From: Rhizobium sp. Pop5
GTDB taxonomy: Bacteria > Pseudomonadota > Alphaproteobacteria > Rhizobiales > Rhizobiaceae
Reading direction: 5' to 3'
NCBI RefSeq assembly: GCF_024721175.1
Contig: NZ_CP099399.1
Location: forward strand, 3,428,001 to 3,492,000
Length of the DNA stretch: 64,000 bases
Part shown: positions 46,523-55,074 of the stretch, in pieces
Layout: every line of letters starts with the position of its first letter
How positions within the stretch are numbered: position 1 is the stretch's first letter
Translations under genes and position numbers: made by a program
Notes under the pieces: generated by a model
Told to the model about the DNA's origin: nothing
Database searches by the model: none
The model's input: only the letters and a program-made list of their open reading frames with translations

Positions 46523-47548
46523 TTACGGCAGATTGTCTTTCAGGAATATGTCGAGGCGGATGCGTTCCTGCGCTTCAATGACGGCAAGCCCGTCCGCCTT
46601 GGCTTTCAGTACGCGGACCGCGCTTCGCACCTCATGTCCGGCGTCCTGGTTGAGGATCGCATCGATCGTGTGGTCGATGAGTGCCGCGCGCGTATGGGTA
46701 GTCAGTTCGTGAGCAATAACGGTCAGCGTCCGGTCGACGGCCTTCTCCTTCAGCGCCCGCACCAGGCCGCGATTGCCGGCGCCGAGGCTGTAGACGCCGA
46801 TGATGCCGGCGTTTCTCGATAGTGCATCGGCAACCAGCATATGAGCGATCTCGGGATCGTCGCGGCCTTCAAGAACCGGCAGGATCGCAAGATCGGGAAA
46901 TTCCTCGGTCATCACGGACGTGAAGCCCTCCAGCCGCTCGCGATGGTCGCGCACCAGCATGGAGCCGGCAAGCACCGCGATCTCGCCTTGTCGCGGGCCG
47001 AGAAACCGGCCGAGCAGGCGCGCAGCCGTGCGACCGGCAGCGATGTTGTCGACACCGGCATAGTGATGGCGAAGCGAGCCGGTGAGGTCGGAAACCAGGG
47101 TGACGATGGGAAAGCCCGCGCGCACCAGCCTGTCGACGACGGCACGCACTTCGGGCGCATCGGTCGCAACCATCGCAATGCCGCAAGGCTTTTCCCGGGA
47201 AAGTTCTTCGAGCACGGCGACGAGCGCGGCGGGATCGAAGGCCGGGACCTCGATGGTGCGGATGTCGGTGCGCTCCGCGGGCGAGCGGAGAATCGCCTGC
47301 CGGATCTCGGCATTGAGCCCGTGCATGAAGGAATTGTCGCTCGCCGGCAGGATGAAGACCAGCGGATAGGTGCGCCCCTTGGCGAGGTTGGCGGCGGCAA
47401 CATCCCTGATATAGCCGAGCTCGCGAATGGCGGTCTCGACCTTTTCCCGCGTGACGTGGCGCACGCCGGGACGATGGTTGAGAACCCGGTCGACAGTCGC
47501 GAGACTGACGCCTGCGGCAGCGGCGATATCGTGAACGGTTGGCCTCAT
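46523..47548 (-). CDS. LacI-family transcription regulator upstream of xylB
   Basis: The 341-residue protein has an N-terminal helix-turn-helix TVHDIAAAAGVSLATVDRVL of LacI type and a type I sugar-binding domain. GGAGGA precedes two adjacent ATG codons; I use the second. Its gene is 19 bases before xylB on the same strand, so control of xylB-xylA is likely, with xylose or a derivative as effector by inference. A palindrome TTGATGTAC/GTAAATCAA lies about 33 bases upstream of the start. Confidence 0.88.
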   Translation of the reverse strand: MRPTVHDIAAAAGVSLATVDRVLNHRPGVRHVTREKVETAIRELGYIRDVAAANLAKGRTYPLVFILPASDNSFMHGLNAEIRQAILRSPAERTDIRTIEVPAFDPAALVAVLEELSREKPCGIAMVATDAPEVRAVVDRLVRAGFPIVTLVSDLTGSLRHHYAGVDNIAAGRTAARLLGRFLGPRQGEIAVLAGSMLVRDHRERLEGFTSVMTEEFPDLAILPVLEGRDDPEIAHMLVADALSRNAGIIGVYSLGAGNRGLVRALKEKAVDRTLTVIAHELTTHTRAALIDHTIDAILNQDAGHEVRSAVRVLKAKADGLAVIEAQERIRLDIFLKDNLP

Positions 47549-47580
47549 CATTCCTCCTGGCGAGACCATTAGCGCCAATT

Positions 47581-47598
47581 TTGATGTACGTAAATCAA
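47581..47598. promoter_or_regulatory. Candidate operator upstream of the xyl-linked LacI gene
   Basis: TTGATGTAC and GTAAATCAA form an 18-base dyad with eight of nine pairs matching. The CG centre and length suit a LacI-type operator. It lies just upstream of the lacI-xylB-xylA transcription unit. Confidence 0.5.
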
Positions 47599-47704
47599 AA
47601 AATCGAAGGAGGCGGATTCAACGTCATTTTTCCGGTCTTGCGGCCCGCCGAGTCAACCACCGATCATACGGCTGATGACACGATAACCCCGAAAACGGCA
47701 AACA

Positions 47705-47730
47705 AAAAGGCCCTCCGAAGAGGGCCTTTT
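47705..47730. terminator. Hairpin terminator at the end of the efflux-pump operon
   Basis: AAAAGGCCCTC and GAGGGCCTTTT are perfect 11-bp arms around CGAA. It begins directly at the stop codon of the minus-strand transporter gene and ends in T runs on both strands. Confidence 0.9.
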
Positions 47731-49352
47731 CAAGGGGCGGCAGGCCGGAGGTCAGTGGCCGCCGCCACCTCCTCCCCGCCTTGCGGCGCGGGTTTCTTGA
47801 TCATGGCGACACCAAAGATCATCGCAACGAAAAGCGCGGTCAGAATGAGGAACACATCGCTGAAGGAAAGGATAACCGCCTGTCTGGTGGCAAGGCCGAC
47901 CATCTGCTTGATCGCGACCGAAGCACCATCCATGCCATAGGTGTTGAAATTGGCGGTCATGTTGTTCATCTGGTCGATCGCCGCCGGATTGCCCCAATCC
48001 ATATTCTCCCGCAACCGCTCGTAATGCACGTCCTGCCGGTTGGTGAGCACCGTGTTGATGACGGCGAGGCCGACAGCGCCGCCGAGGTTTCTGGTCAGGT
48101 TGAACAGGCCGGATGCGCCGCGAATGCGCGAGGGCGGCATCGTACCGAGCGCAATGTTGTTGATCGGCACCATGCACATCATCAGGCCGAACCCGCGCAG
48201 GATTTGCGGGATGAACAGCTCGTAGAAATCCCAGTCCGCCGTCAGATGCACCATGATGAACGTGCCGGCGGCGAAGCTTAGGAAGCCGATCACCATCATC
48301 AGGCGCAGGTCCATCTTGGTCGACAGCCGCCCAGCGATCGGCGCGGTGAAGAACATCGCAAGCCCCGAGACGAACATGGTCTCGCCGATCATCAGCGAAT
48401 CATAGCCGCGTATGCGCCCGAGATAGACGGGATAAATATAGGTGAGGCCGTAAAGCCCGATCCCCATGATGAAGGAGAAGACAGAGCCGAACGAAAAATT
48501 CCGGTTCGCAAAAGCCTTGAGATCGACGACGGGGAATTCCACCGAGAAGGCGCGGTAGAAGAAGACGATCGCTGCGATGCCGGAAACAACCGCTGCAATG
48601 GCGATGGAATTATCGTTGAACCAGTCGTTCGAATTGCCCTCTTCGAGCACATATTCCAGCGTGCCGAGGAAGACGCCCATCGAGATCAATCCCCACCAGT
48701 CGAACTTCTTGAAGAGCGACAGTTCCGGCTTGTCGAAATCGATGAAGTTCCAGGTGACGAGCGTGACGATGATGCCGGGAACGATATTGACGAGGAACAG
48801 CCAATGCCAGGAGAAGGCGTGGCTGAGATAGCCGCCGACGGTCGGGCCGATGGTCGGCGCCAGCGTCGCGATCAAGCCGATGATCGGCGAGACGATGCTG
48901 CGCTTCGACGGCGGGAAGATGGTGAAGGCGGCCGCGAAGACGGACGGAATCATGCCGCCGCCGATAAAACCCTGGATGGCGCGGTAGACGATCATCTGAT
49001 CGATATTCGTAGCCGTCGCCGCGAGCGCGCTCGCCATGGTGAAGCCGGCGGCCGAGATCGCGAAGAGATATCGCGTCGAGATAATGCGGGCGAGCGTGCC
49101 CGAAAGCGGGATCATGATCACTTCGGCGATCAGATAAGCCGTCTGCACCCAGCCGATTTCGTCGCTGCCGGCTGAAAGGCCGGCCTGGATTTCGGCAAGC
49201 GAGGCCGAGACGATCTGAATGTCGAGGATCGACATGAACATGCCGAGCACCATCGCGAAGAAAGCGATGAGCTTCTTCGGATCCATGCGATCCCCCGCAT
49301 GGGCAGGCGCTGCCGGAATCGTTCCTGCTGTTGCTGTCGCGCTCCCGGCCAT
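47730..49352 (-). CDS. Multidrug efflux permease, 14-span DHA2 family (EmrB type)
   Basis: The 540-residue protein has about fourteen membrane spans and DHA2 signatures: SILDIQIVSASLAEIQAGL, the motif C region GPTVGGYLSHAFSWHWLFLVN (about 150-170) and RNLGGAVGLAVI. It is the inner-membrane pump partner of the HlyD-type protein encoded upstream. The ATG at 49352 follows GGAGGTGG; a frame open to 49457 overlaps the upstream gene and is not used. The pair resembles EmrAB of E. coli and RmrAB of R. etli, which export flavonoids and phytoalexins; the substrate here is inferred only. Confidence 0.92.
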   Translation of the reverse strand: MAGSATATAGTIPAAPAHAGDRMDPKKLIAFFAMVLGMFMSILDIQIVSASLAEIQAGLSAGSDEIGWVQTAYLIAEVIMIPLSGTLARIISTRYLFAISAAGFTMASALAATATNIDQMIVYRAIQGFIGGGMIPSVFAAAFTIFPPSKRSIVSPIIGLIATLAPTIGPTVGGYLSHAFSWHWLFLVNIVPGIIVTLVTWNFIDFDKPELSLFKKFDWWGLISMGVFLGTLEYVLEEGNSNDWFNDNSIAIAAVVSGIAAIVFFYRAFSVEFPVVDLKAFANRNFSFGSVFSFIMGIGLYGLTYIYPVYLGRIRGYDSLMIGETMFVSGLAMFFTAPIAGRLSTKMDLRLMMVIGFLSFAAGTFIMVHLTADWDFYELFIPQILRGFGLMMCMVPINNIALGTMPPSRIRGASGLFNLTRNLGGAVGLAVINTVLTNRQDVHYERLRENMDWGNPAAIDQMNNMTANFNTYGMDGASVAIKQMVGLATRQAVILSFSDVFLILTALFVAMIFGVAMIKKPAPQGGEEVAAATDLRPAAP

Positions 49353-49377
49353 CGGACCACCTCCGCCCTTTAAAAGG

Positions 49378-50598
49378 CTACTTGCTCGGCGCTGTACGCG
49401 TATCGACGTCGACGACGACGCTGAGGCCCGCGCGCAGGCGCCCGCTATCGAGGGCATCCTGCGGCAGCGCGATGCGCACCGGTACGCGCTGGATCACCTT
49501 GGTGAAGTTGCCGGTGGCGTTTTCCGGCGGCAGCAGCGAAAAGACCGAGCCGGACGCCGGTGAGATCGACTCGACGGTGGCGACGACAGGATGATCGCTA
49601 TAGGCATCGACGTGGACGTTGACCTTCGAGCCGGGAACGAGATGCTGGATCTGCGTTTCCTTGAAATTGGCGTCGATATAGAGTTCATGTACCGGCACAA
49701 GCGCCATCAGGCGCTGGCCGGGCGAGACGAGATCGCCTTCCTGGACCGAGCGATTACCGACGATGCCGTCATACGGCGCCTTGAGCACTGTGAAGGAGAG
49801 ATCGCGGGCGGCCTTGTCTCGAGAGATCTCCAGCGAGCGGACCGAGCCTTCGGCCTCCTTGCGCTGCGCTTCGAGGATGGCAATATTGGCCTGCGCAGCC
49901 ACGATATTGGCATCGCCACCTGCGAGATTGGCCTTGGCCTGATCGAGTGCGGTATTGGCATCATCGAGATCTGCGGTGGTGCCGACCGACTTTGCCTGCA
50001 GGTCGCTCTGGCGCTTCTGCTTGATTTCCGCGCCGCGAACCGTGGCTTCAAGGGCAGTCTTCTGCGCCTGAGCCTGCACGAGGCTCGCCTTGGCGCCTTC
50101 GATCTGCGCATCGATACGGCTCAGCGAAAGCTGCTCGGTCGCGATCTGGGCATTCGCCTGTTCGAGGGCATTCTGGTAGTCGCCGTTATCAAGGGTAGCG
50201 AGAATATCTCCTGCCTTGACTTCCTGGTTGGCAACAACATTCACCTTCGCGACATAGCCGGTAACCTTCGGCGAGATGGTCGCGATATCGCCTTCGATAT
50301 AGGCGTCGTCGGTCGACACCATGAACCGGCCGTTCGTCCACCATTCGTATCCATACCAGCCGCCGCCCGCCAGAAGGGCGAGCACGACGATCGGCAGCAC
50401 CGGGCTACGGCGCTTTTTCGCGGCAGCGGGAGGGGCAACCGGAGCCTGGGCCGGCGCCGACTGGGCTGGCGCTGGCGGCGTTTCGCGGGCTTCCGACTTT
50501 GGAGCGTCTGCGACGACCGCGACATCGGCCTTTGCCTCTTCGGCCTCGGCATTTTCGCTGACAATACGCGCGACGTTGCTCTTCTGGTTGCTCGACAT
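49378..50598 (-). CDS. Membrane-fusion protein of efflux pump (EmrA/HlyD type)
   Basis: The 406-residue protein has an Ala/Pro/Glu-rich cytoplasmic N-terminus (about 1-65), one membrane span (VLPIVVLALLAGGGWYGYEW), the lipoyl-like VSTDDAYIEGDIATISPKVTG split around a long coiled coil (about 135-270) and C-terminal barrel segments VLKAPYDGIVGNRSVQEGD. It links the EmrB-type pump (25 bases downstream) to an outer-membrane channel that is not in this window. Its start faces a TetR gene across a region with two operator-like palindromes. Confidence 0.92.
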   Translation of the reverse strand: MSSNQKSNVARIVSENAEAEEAKADVAVVADAPKSEARETPPAPAQSAPAQAPVAPPAAAKKRRSPVLPIVVLALLAGGGWYGYEWWTNGRFMVSTDDAYIEGDIATISPKVTGYVAKVNVVANQEVKAGDILATLDNGDYQNALEQANAQIATEQLSLSRIDAQIEGAKASLVQAQAQKTALEATVRGAEIKQKRQSDLQAKSVGTTADLDDANTALDQAKANLAGGDANIVAAQANIAILEAQRKEAEGSVRSLEISRDKAARDLSFTVLKAPYDGIVGNRSVQEGDLVSPGQRLMALVPVHELYIDANFKETQIQHLVPGSKVNVHVDAYSDHPVVATVESISPASGSVFSLLPPENATGNFTKVIQRVPVRIALPQDALDSGRLRAGLSVVVDVDTRTAPSK

Positions 50599-50630
50599 GG
50601 CCACTTTACCGATCTTGGAGTAAATAATCG

Positions 50631-50652
50631 AACTGAACGGTTCGGTTCAGTT
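50631..50652. promoter_or_regulatory. TetR operator candidate 1
   Basis: AACTGAAC and GTTCAGTT are perfect arms around GGTTCG. The dyad sits 33 bases from the start of the EmrA-type gene in the divergent control region, a position suited to repression of the pump. Confidence 0.7.
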
Positions 50653-50689
50653 GACATAAACCTGTTCTATCGTCATATCAAGATGTATA

Positions 50690-50703
50690 GAACCAATCGG
50701 TTC
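50690..50703. promoter_or_regulatory. TetR operator candidate 2
   Basis: GAACC and GGTTC flank AATC. It shares the GGTTCG core with the first dyad and lies 47 bases before the TetR start, so it may serve autoregulation. Confidence 0.55.
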
Positions 50704-50749
50704 GATTTCTTTAAGGAAAATGCGAAACCGTAAATACGGTTAAGGAGAT

Positions 50750-51430
50750 ATGACGCTTAAACCCGACAACGCCGCCGTATTCAGTCCTCCCGCTGCCGGA
50801 GGCCGATTTGCCGCGGGCGAAGATCCGAACAAGCGCCAGCAGATTCTCGCCGGCGCCAAACGCGTCTTCATGAAGATGGGCTTCGACGCCGCCAGCATGA
50901 ACGACGTGACGCGCGAGGCCGGTGTCTCCAAGGGTACGCTCTACGTCTATTTCACCAACAAGGAAGAACTGTTTTCGGCGATGATCGAGGCCGAGCGCGC
51001 CACCTTCCTGGCGACCATGCGCACGGCGCTTGCCGAACACGACGATCCGGAAGCCGGCCTGTACGAATTCGGCATCAGCTTCGTCACCCATATGACCGAC
51101 GAAAAGGTCATCAGCGCGATGCGCACCGTTCTTGGTGTTCGCGATCGCATGCCGGTCCTCTGTCAGCGCTTCTTCAAGGGGCCTGAAAACCTGCGCACCG
51201 TCCTGCGCGACTTCCTGGAACGGCGCATCGCCGATGGCGCGCTTGAGATTGACGATATCGAACTGGCCGCCGGTCAGTTTCTCGATCTTGCCAGCGGCAG
51301 CTTCTTCAAGCTTCGCCTGTTTGGAAGCATGGAAGAGCCGCCACCGCGCGACGAAATCGAGCGTGTCATCCGCGGCGCCATCCGGGTCTTCATGGCCGCC
51401 TACGGTGTGCGCCAGCACGAGAACGCCTGA
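50750..51430 (+). CDS. TetR-family transcription regulator of the efflux pump
   Basis: The 226-residue protein has a TetR helix-turn-helix in residues 27-74 (RQQILAGAKRVFMKMGFDAA, then VSKGTLYVYFTNKEELFSAM) after a Pro/Gly-rich start. The C-terminal ligand domain is of the AefR/AcrR-like type. It is divergent from the EmrAB-type operon, with two GGTTC-containing palindromes between. AAGGAG lies just upstream of the ATG. I infer a repressor relieved by pump substrates. Confidence 0.9.
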   Translation: MTLKPDNAAVFSPPAAGGRFAAGEDPNKRQQILAGAKRVFMKMGFDAASMNDVTREAGVSKGTLYVYFTNKEELFSAMIEAERATFLATMRTALAEHDDPEAGLYEFGISFVTHMTDEKVISAMRTVLGVRDRMPVLCQRFFKGPENLRTVLRDFLERRIADGALEIDDIELAAGQFLDLASGSFFKLRLFGSMEEPPPRDEIERVIRGAIRVFMAAYGVRQHENA

Positions 51431-51551
51431 GCCGTCCTTGACGGCAGCCTTTCATCGCCCAAAATTCCGCAATAACGATCAAACCCGGCTGCCGGCTTTT
51501 CTCTAAGGAAGAAGCCGCAACCGCTGCATAACTATGCAGCAATTCAAAGTG

Positions 51552-51595
51552 CTACAGCGTCCTTTGCGCGTCTCAAAGGACGCGCGGCGCTGTAG
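51552..51595. repeat. Short palindromic intergenic repeat, copy 2
   Basis: CTACAGCG and CGCTGTAG ends with CGTCCTTT / AAAGGACG inside. It is the same family as 1812-1853 (shared GCGTCCTTTGCGCGTC). Its end lies nine bases before the ATG of the AraC-type gene, so the GGGAG ribosome-binding site touches the repeat edge. Confidence 0.75.
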
Positions 51596-51604
51596 GGAGT
51601 GAGA

Positions 51605-52444
51605 ATGAGCGCCATCGCACGGGCGATCTGGTTCATAGAGAGCCATTTCGAAAGCGATCTATCGCTGGAAGAAATATCCGGAGCAGCCGGGTTGTCGCGT
51701 TACCATCTGTCGCGCGTCTTCGGGCTCGTCACCGGCCACTCGATCAGCGGCTATATCAGAGGGCGGCGCCTCAGCCGCGCCGTGCCTGCGCTCGTCGGCG
51801 GTTCGTCCACCATTCTCGAGGTTGCGCTTTGTGCGGGCTATGGCTCGCACGAGGCTTTCACCCGTGCCTTCCGCGACCAGTTCGGCATGACGCCGGATGC
51901 GGTGCGCAGACAGGGGCACGCCCGCAATCTTGTTTTACTGGAGCCGATCAGAATGGACCCCGCCCGCCTTAACGACCTCGAACCGCCCCGCTTCGAAACC
52001 CTTCAACCGATGCTCTTTGCCGGCCTGCAGGAGATCTACCCCTATGGCGGCAATGCCGCCATCCCGTCCCTCTGGCAGAAGTTCAATGCTCATTTTGGCC
52101 ATATCCCAGGTCAGAAAGGCAATGTCGCCTATGGCATCTGCACGCATATCGACGGGGAAACGGAAAAATTCCGCTATATGGCCGCCGCAGAAATCTCCGA
52201 TGCCGGCGACCTGCCAGCGGATTTCAAGACGCTCAAGCTTCCAGGCCAGCGCTACGTCGTCTTCAGCCATCGCGGCCATGTCTCAGGCATCCCGTCGACC
52301 ATGCACCGGATTTTCGACACTTGGTGGCCAACCTCCGGCCTGGAGCACGGCGACACGCCTGATATGTTCGAGCGCTACGATGAGCGCTTCGATCCTTATA
52401 CCGGCATGGGCGTCACCGAGATCTGGTTGCCGATCAGAGCATGA
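51605..52444 (+). CDS. AraC-family regulator with GyrI-like effector domain
   Basis: The 279-residue protein has two AraC helix-turn-helix motifs at the N-terminus (SLEEISGAAGLSRYHLSRVF and ILEVALCAGYGSHEAFTRAF, about residues 20-90) and a C-terminal GyrI/Rob-like ligand domain (residues about 125-279, ending MGVTEIWLPIRA). This is the layout of Rob/SoxS-like multidrug regulators. The ATG at 51605 has GGGAG before it; a GTG two codons upstream is possible. Its TGA stop lies inside a RIME-like palindrome. Targets could include the neighbouring pump, by position only. Confidence 0.9.
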   Translation: MSAIARAIWFIESHFESDLSLEEISGAAGLSRYHLSRVFGLVTGHSISGYIRGRRLSRAVPALVGGSSTILEVALCAGYGSHEAFTRAFRDQFGMTPDAVRRQGHARNLVLLEPIRMDPARLNDLEPPRFETLQPMLFAGLQEIYPYGGNAAIPSLWQKFNAHFGHIPGQKGNVAYGICTHIDGETEKFRYMAAAEISDAGDLPADFKTLKLPGQRYVVFSHRGHVSGIPSTMHRIFDTWWPTSGLEHGDTPDMFERYDERFDPYTGMGVTEIWLPIRA

Positions 52445-52486
52445 TGCCGAAAAGTGCGGGCGGTTTTCGGAAGACATCATACTCCA
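52438..52486. repeat. RIME-like palindrome overlapping a stop codon
   Basis: GAGCATGATG and CATCATACTC bracket GCCGAAAAG...TTTTCGG, giving nested stems. It is a variant of the first palindrome of the RIME-type copies (same spacing of GTG and GCGGTTTT). The stop codon of the AraC-type gene (52442-52444) falls inside it. Confidence 0.7.
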
Positions 52487-52509
52487 GGGAATAAAAGTCG
52501 CATCAGTTT

Positions 52510-52597
52510 CGTATACCCCCTTACGGCGCTTGTCTGACGGGCAGGCGACATTACATTGCGCGCGTCGTCTCATCATGTGACGCAAAGAGGGTATACG
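52510..52597 (+). promoter_or_regulatory. Structured leader able to mask the TerC gene ribosome-binding site
   Basis: CGTATACCCCCTT (52510-52522) can pair with AAGAGGGTATACG (52585-52597) at 12 of 13 positions. The second arm contains the AGAGGG ribosome-binding site and ends three bases before the ATG of the TerC-family gene. The 62 bases between contain smaller dyads such as CGTC...GACG. Pairing would hide the site, so this looks like a translational switch. No match to the yybP-ykoY manganese riboswitch is apparent by eye. Confidence 0.5.
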
Positions 52598-52600
52598 CTG

Positions 52601-53350
52601 ATGCAGGAAATCATGACGCTCATTCAGGATCCGGCCGCCTGGGTGGCGCTCATCACTCTGGTGGTGATGGAAGTCGTTCTCGGTATCGACAACCTCATCT
52701 TCATTTCCATTCTGACCAACAAACTGCCGCCCGAGCACCGCGAGAAAGCCCGCAAGATTGGCATCGGCCTTGCCCTCGTCATGCGCCTGGCGCTGCTCGG
52801 CACCGTCGCCTGGATCGTACAGTTGACCGAACCGCTCTTCGAAGCCTTCGGCCACGGCTTCTCCTGGAAGGATCTGATCCTGATCGGCGGCGGCCTGTTC
52901 CTCGTCTGGAAGGCTACCAAGGAAATTCACCACAGCGTCGATCCCATCGACCATCAGGAAGATTTCATTGCCACATCGGTAACGACCGGCTTTGCATCGG
53001 CCATCGGCCAGATCCTGCTGCTCGACCTGGTCTTCTCGGTAGACAGCATCATCACCGCCGTCGGCATGACGCCGCATCTGCCGATCATGGTGATCGCCGT
53101 CATCGCAGCCGTCACCGTCATGCTTGTTGCCGCGACCCCGCTTGCCAACTTCATCGAGAGGAACCCGACGATCGTCATGCTGGCGCTCGCCTTCCTGCTG
53201 ATGATCGGCACGACTTTGATCGCCGAAGGCATGGGCTTCCACGTGCCGAAGGGCTATGTCTACGCTGCCATGGCCTTCTCCGCGCTGGTCGAGGTGCTGA
53301 ACATGTTTGCACGCAACGCCCGCAAGCGGAAACGCGGCGGCGCGCATTGA
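52601..53350 (+). CDS. TerC-family integral membrane protein
   Basis: The 249-residue protein has seven membrane spans. The family signatures with acidic residues inside membrane spans are present: [13 protein letters not shown] (Glu24, Asp30, Asn31) and [14 protein letters not shown]. TerC/Alx proteins move or sense metal ions, with manganese export shown for some. The ATG at 52601 ([11 protein letters not shown]) has AGAGGG before it; the upstream in-frame start would cover the leader. The C-terminus is basic ([12 protein letters not shown]). A GC-rich imperfect hairpin at 53358-53396 follows. Confidence 0.92.
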   Translation: MQEIMTLIQDPAAWVALITLVVMEVVLGIDNLIFISILTNKLPPEHREKARKIGIGLALVMRLALLGTVAWIVQLTEPLFEAFGHGFSWKDLILIGGGLFLVWKATKEIHHSVDPIDHQEDFIATSVTTGFASAIGQILLLDLVFSVDSIITAVGMTPHLPIMVIAVIAAVTVMLVAATPLANFIERNPTIVMLALAFLLMIGTTLIAEGMGFHVPKGYVYAAMAFSALVEVLNMFARNARKRKRGGAH

Positions 53351-53597
53351 GGCTGATGCGGGAGGGCGTGCCGCAACCGGCGCGCGCCCTCCCCGCAGCG
53401 CCATGAGCCCTTGCGGACGCGGTTTTTCTTGACGCGCCGGGTTGAATATGGCCTAAGGCCAGCCGAACGGACGATCGGCGAATGGTGCGGGCGAATGCCC
53501 TTTTTCGGCCGGTTTGCCGATGAAGATATCTGCATCCTTCCGGTCGAACGTCGCATTCCAGCGAGAACCGTCCGGCATTCATTGACGGGCACATACA

Positions 53598-55052
53598 ATG
53601 ACAGCTTCCGGCGTCCGCGTCCGCATCGCTCCCTCGCCGACCGGCGAGCCGCATGTCGGCACCGCTTATATCGCTCTCTTCAACTATCTTTTCGCCAAGA
53701 AGCACGGCGGCGAGTTCATCCTGCGCATCGAAGACACGGATGCGACACGCTCGACCCCGGAATTCGAGACGAAAGTGCTGGACGCGCTGAAGTGGTGCGG
53801 GCTGGAATGGAAGGAGGGCCCCGATATCGGCGGCCCTTACGGCCCCTATCGCCAGTCCGACCGCAAGCCGATGTACCAGCCCTACGCACAGGAGTTGCTG
53901 GACAGGGGCCACGCCTTCCGCTGCTTCTGCACGCCCGAGCGGTTGGAGCAGATGCGCGAAACGCAACGCGCCGCCGGCAAGCAGCCGAAATATGACGGCC
54001 TCTGCCTGAGCCTTACAGCTGAAGAAGTCACGGCCAAGATGACATCAGGCGAAAGCTCCGTCATCCGCATGAAGATTCCGACGGAAGGTTCCTGCGACTT
54101 TACCGACGGCGTTTATGGCGACGTGTCGATCCCGTGGGATTCTGTGGATATGCAGGTGCTCATCAAGGGCGACGGCATGCCGACCTATCACATGGCCAAT
54201 GTCATCGACGATCATCTGATGAAGATCACCCATGTGGCGCGCGGTGAGGAATGGCTGGCTTCGGTGCCGAAGCACATCCTGCTCTATCGCTATTTCGGCT
54301 GGGACCAGCCGGTCTTCATGCATCTGTCGCTGATGCGCAACGCCGACAAGTCGAAGCTGTCGAAGCGCAAGAACCCGACTTCAATCTCCTATTATACCGC
54401 GCTCGGCTATATCCCCGAAGCGCTGATGAACTTCCTTGGCCTGTTCTTCATCCAGATCGCCGAAGGCGAAGAGCTTCTGACGATGGAAGAACTGTCCGAA
54501 AAGTTCGATCCGGACAATCTCTCCAAGGCCGGCGCGATCTTCGACATCCAGAAGCTTGACTGGCTGAACGGCCGCTGGATCCGCGAAAAACTGTCCGAAG
54601 AAGAATTCCAGGCGCGCGTAATTGCCTGGGCGATGGAAAACGAGCGCCTGACGGCCGGCCTGCGCCTGTCGCAGACGCGCATTTCCAAGCTCGGCGAGCT
54701 GCCCGATCTCGCCGGCTTCCTGCTGAAGTCCGACCTCGGCCTGCAGCCCTCCGATTTCGCCAAGATCAAGTCGCCGCCGGAAGAGATCCTGGAGATCCTC
54801 AACACCGTCCAGCCGGATCTCGAAAAGATCCTGGAATGGAACGTCGAGACAATCGAAGCCGAACTGCGTGCCGTCGCCGACCGCATGGGCAAGAAGCTGA
54901 AGGTCGTGGTAGCCCCGCTCTTCGTTGCCGTTTCCGGCTCGTCGCGCTCGCTGCCGCTCTTCGATTCCATGGCGATCCTCGGCCGATCCGTCGTGCGCCA
55001 GCGCCTGAAGCTCGCCGCCCAGGCGGTCGCCGCCCTCGTCGGCGCAAAGTAA
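53598..55052 (+). CDS. gltX: Glutamyl-tRNA synthetase
   Basis: The 484-residue protein is a class I synthetase: the HIGH-type motif reads PSPTGEPHVGTAYIA (about 13-27) and the second motif is SKLSKRKNP (about 253-261). LRIEDTDATR and KGDGMPTYHMANVIDDH confirm the GluRS group. It charges tRNA-Glu; many alphaproteobacteria carry two GltX copies, one able to charge tRNA-Gln for the amidotransferase route, and which one this is cannot be told here. The lysS gene follows after 22 bases. Confidence 0.95.
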   Translation: MTASGVRVRIAPSPTGEPHVGTAYIALFNYLFAKKHGGEFILRIEDTDATRSTPEFETKVLDALKWCGLEWKEGPDIGGPYGPYRQSDRKPMYQPYAQELLDRGHAFRCFCTPERLEQMRETQRAAGKQPKYDGLCLSLTAEEVTAKMTSGESSVIRMKIPTEGSCDFTDGVYGDVSIPWDSVDMQVLIKGDGMPTYHMANVIDDHLMKITHVARGEEWLASVPKHILLYRYFGWDQPVFMHLSLMRNADKSKLSKRKNPTSISYYTALGYIPEALMNFLGLFFIQIAEGEELLTMEELSEKFDPDNLSKAGAIFDIQKLDWLNGRWIREKLSEEEFQARVIAWAMENERLTAGLRLSQTRISKLGELPDLAGFLLKSDLGLQPSDFAKIKSPPEEILEILNTVQPDLEKILEWNVETIEAELRAVADRMGKKLKVVVAPLFVAVSGSSRSLPLFDSMAILGRSVVRQRLKLAAQAVAALVGAK

Positions 55053-55074
55053 GAACAGTCAGAGGATCTCGACA

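Noticed and set aside
52510..52600. yybP-ykoY manganese riboswitch before terC
   Set aside because: The gene family fits, but by eye I cannot find the conserved loop sequences of that riboswitch; only the ribosome-binding-site-masking pairing is supported.
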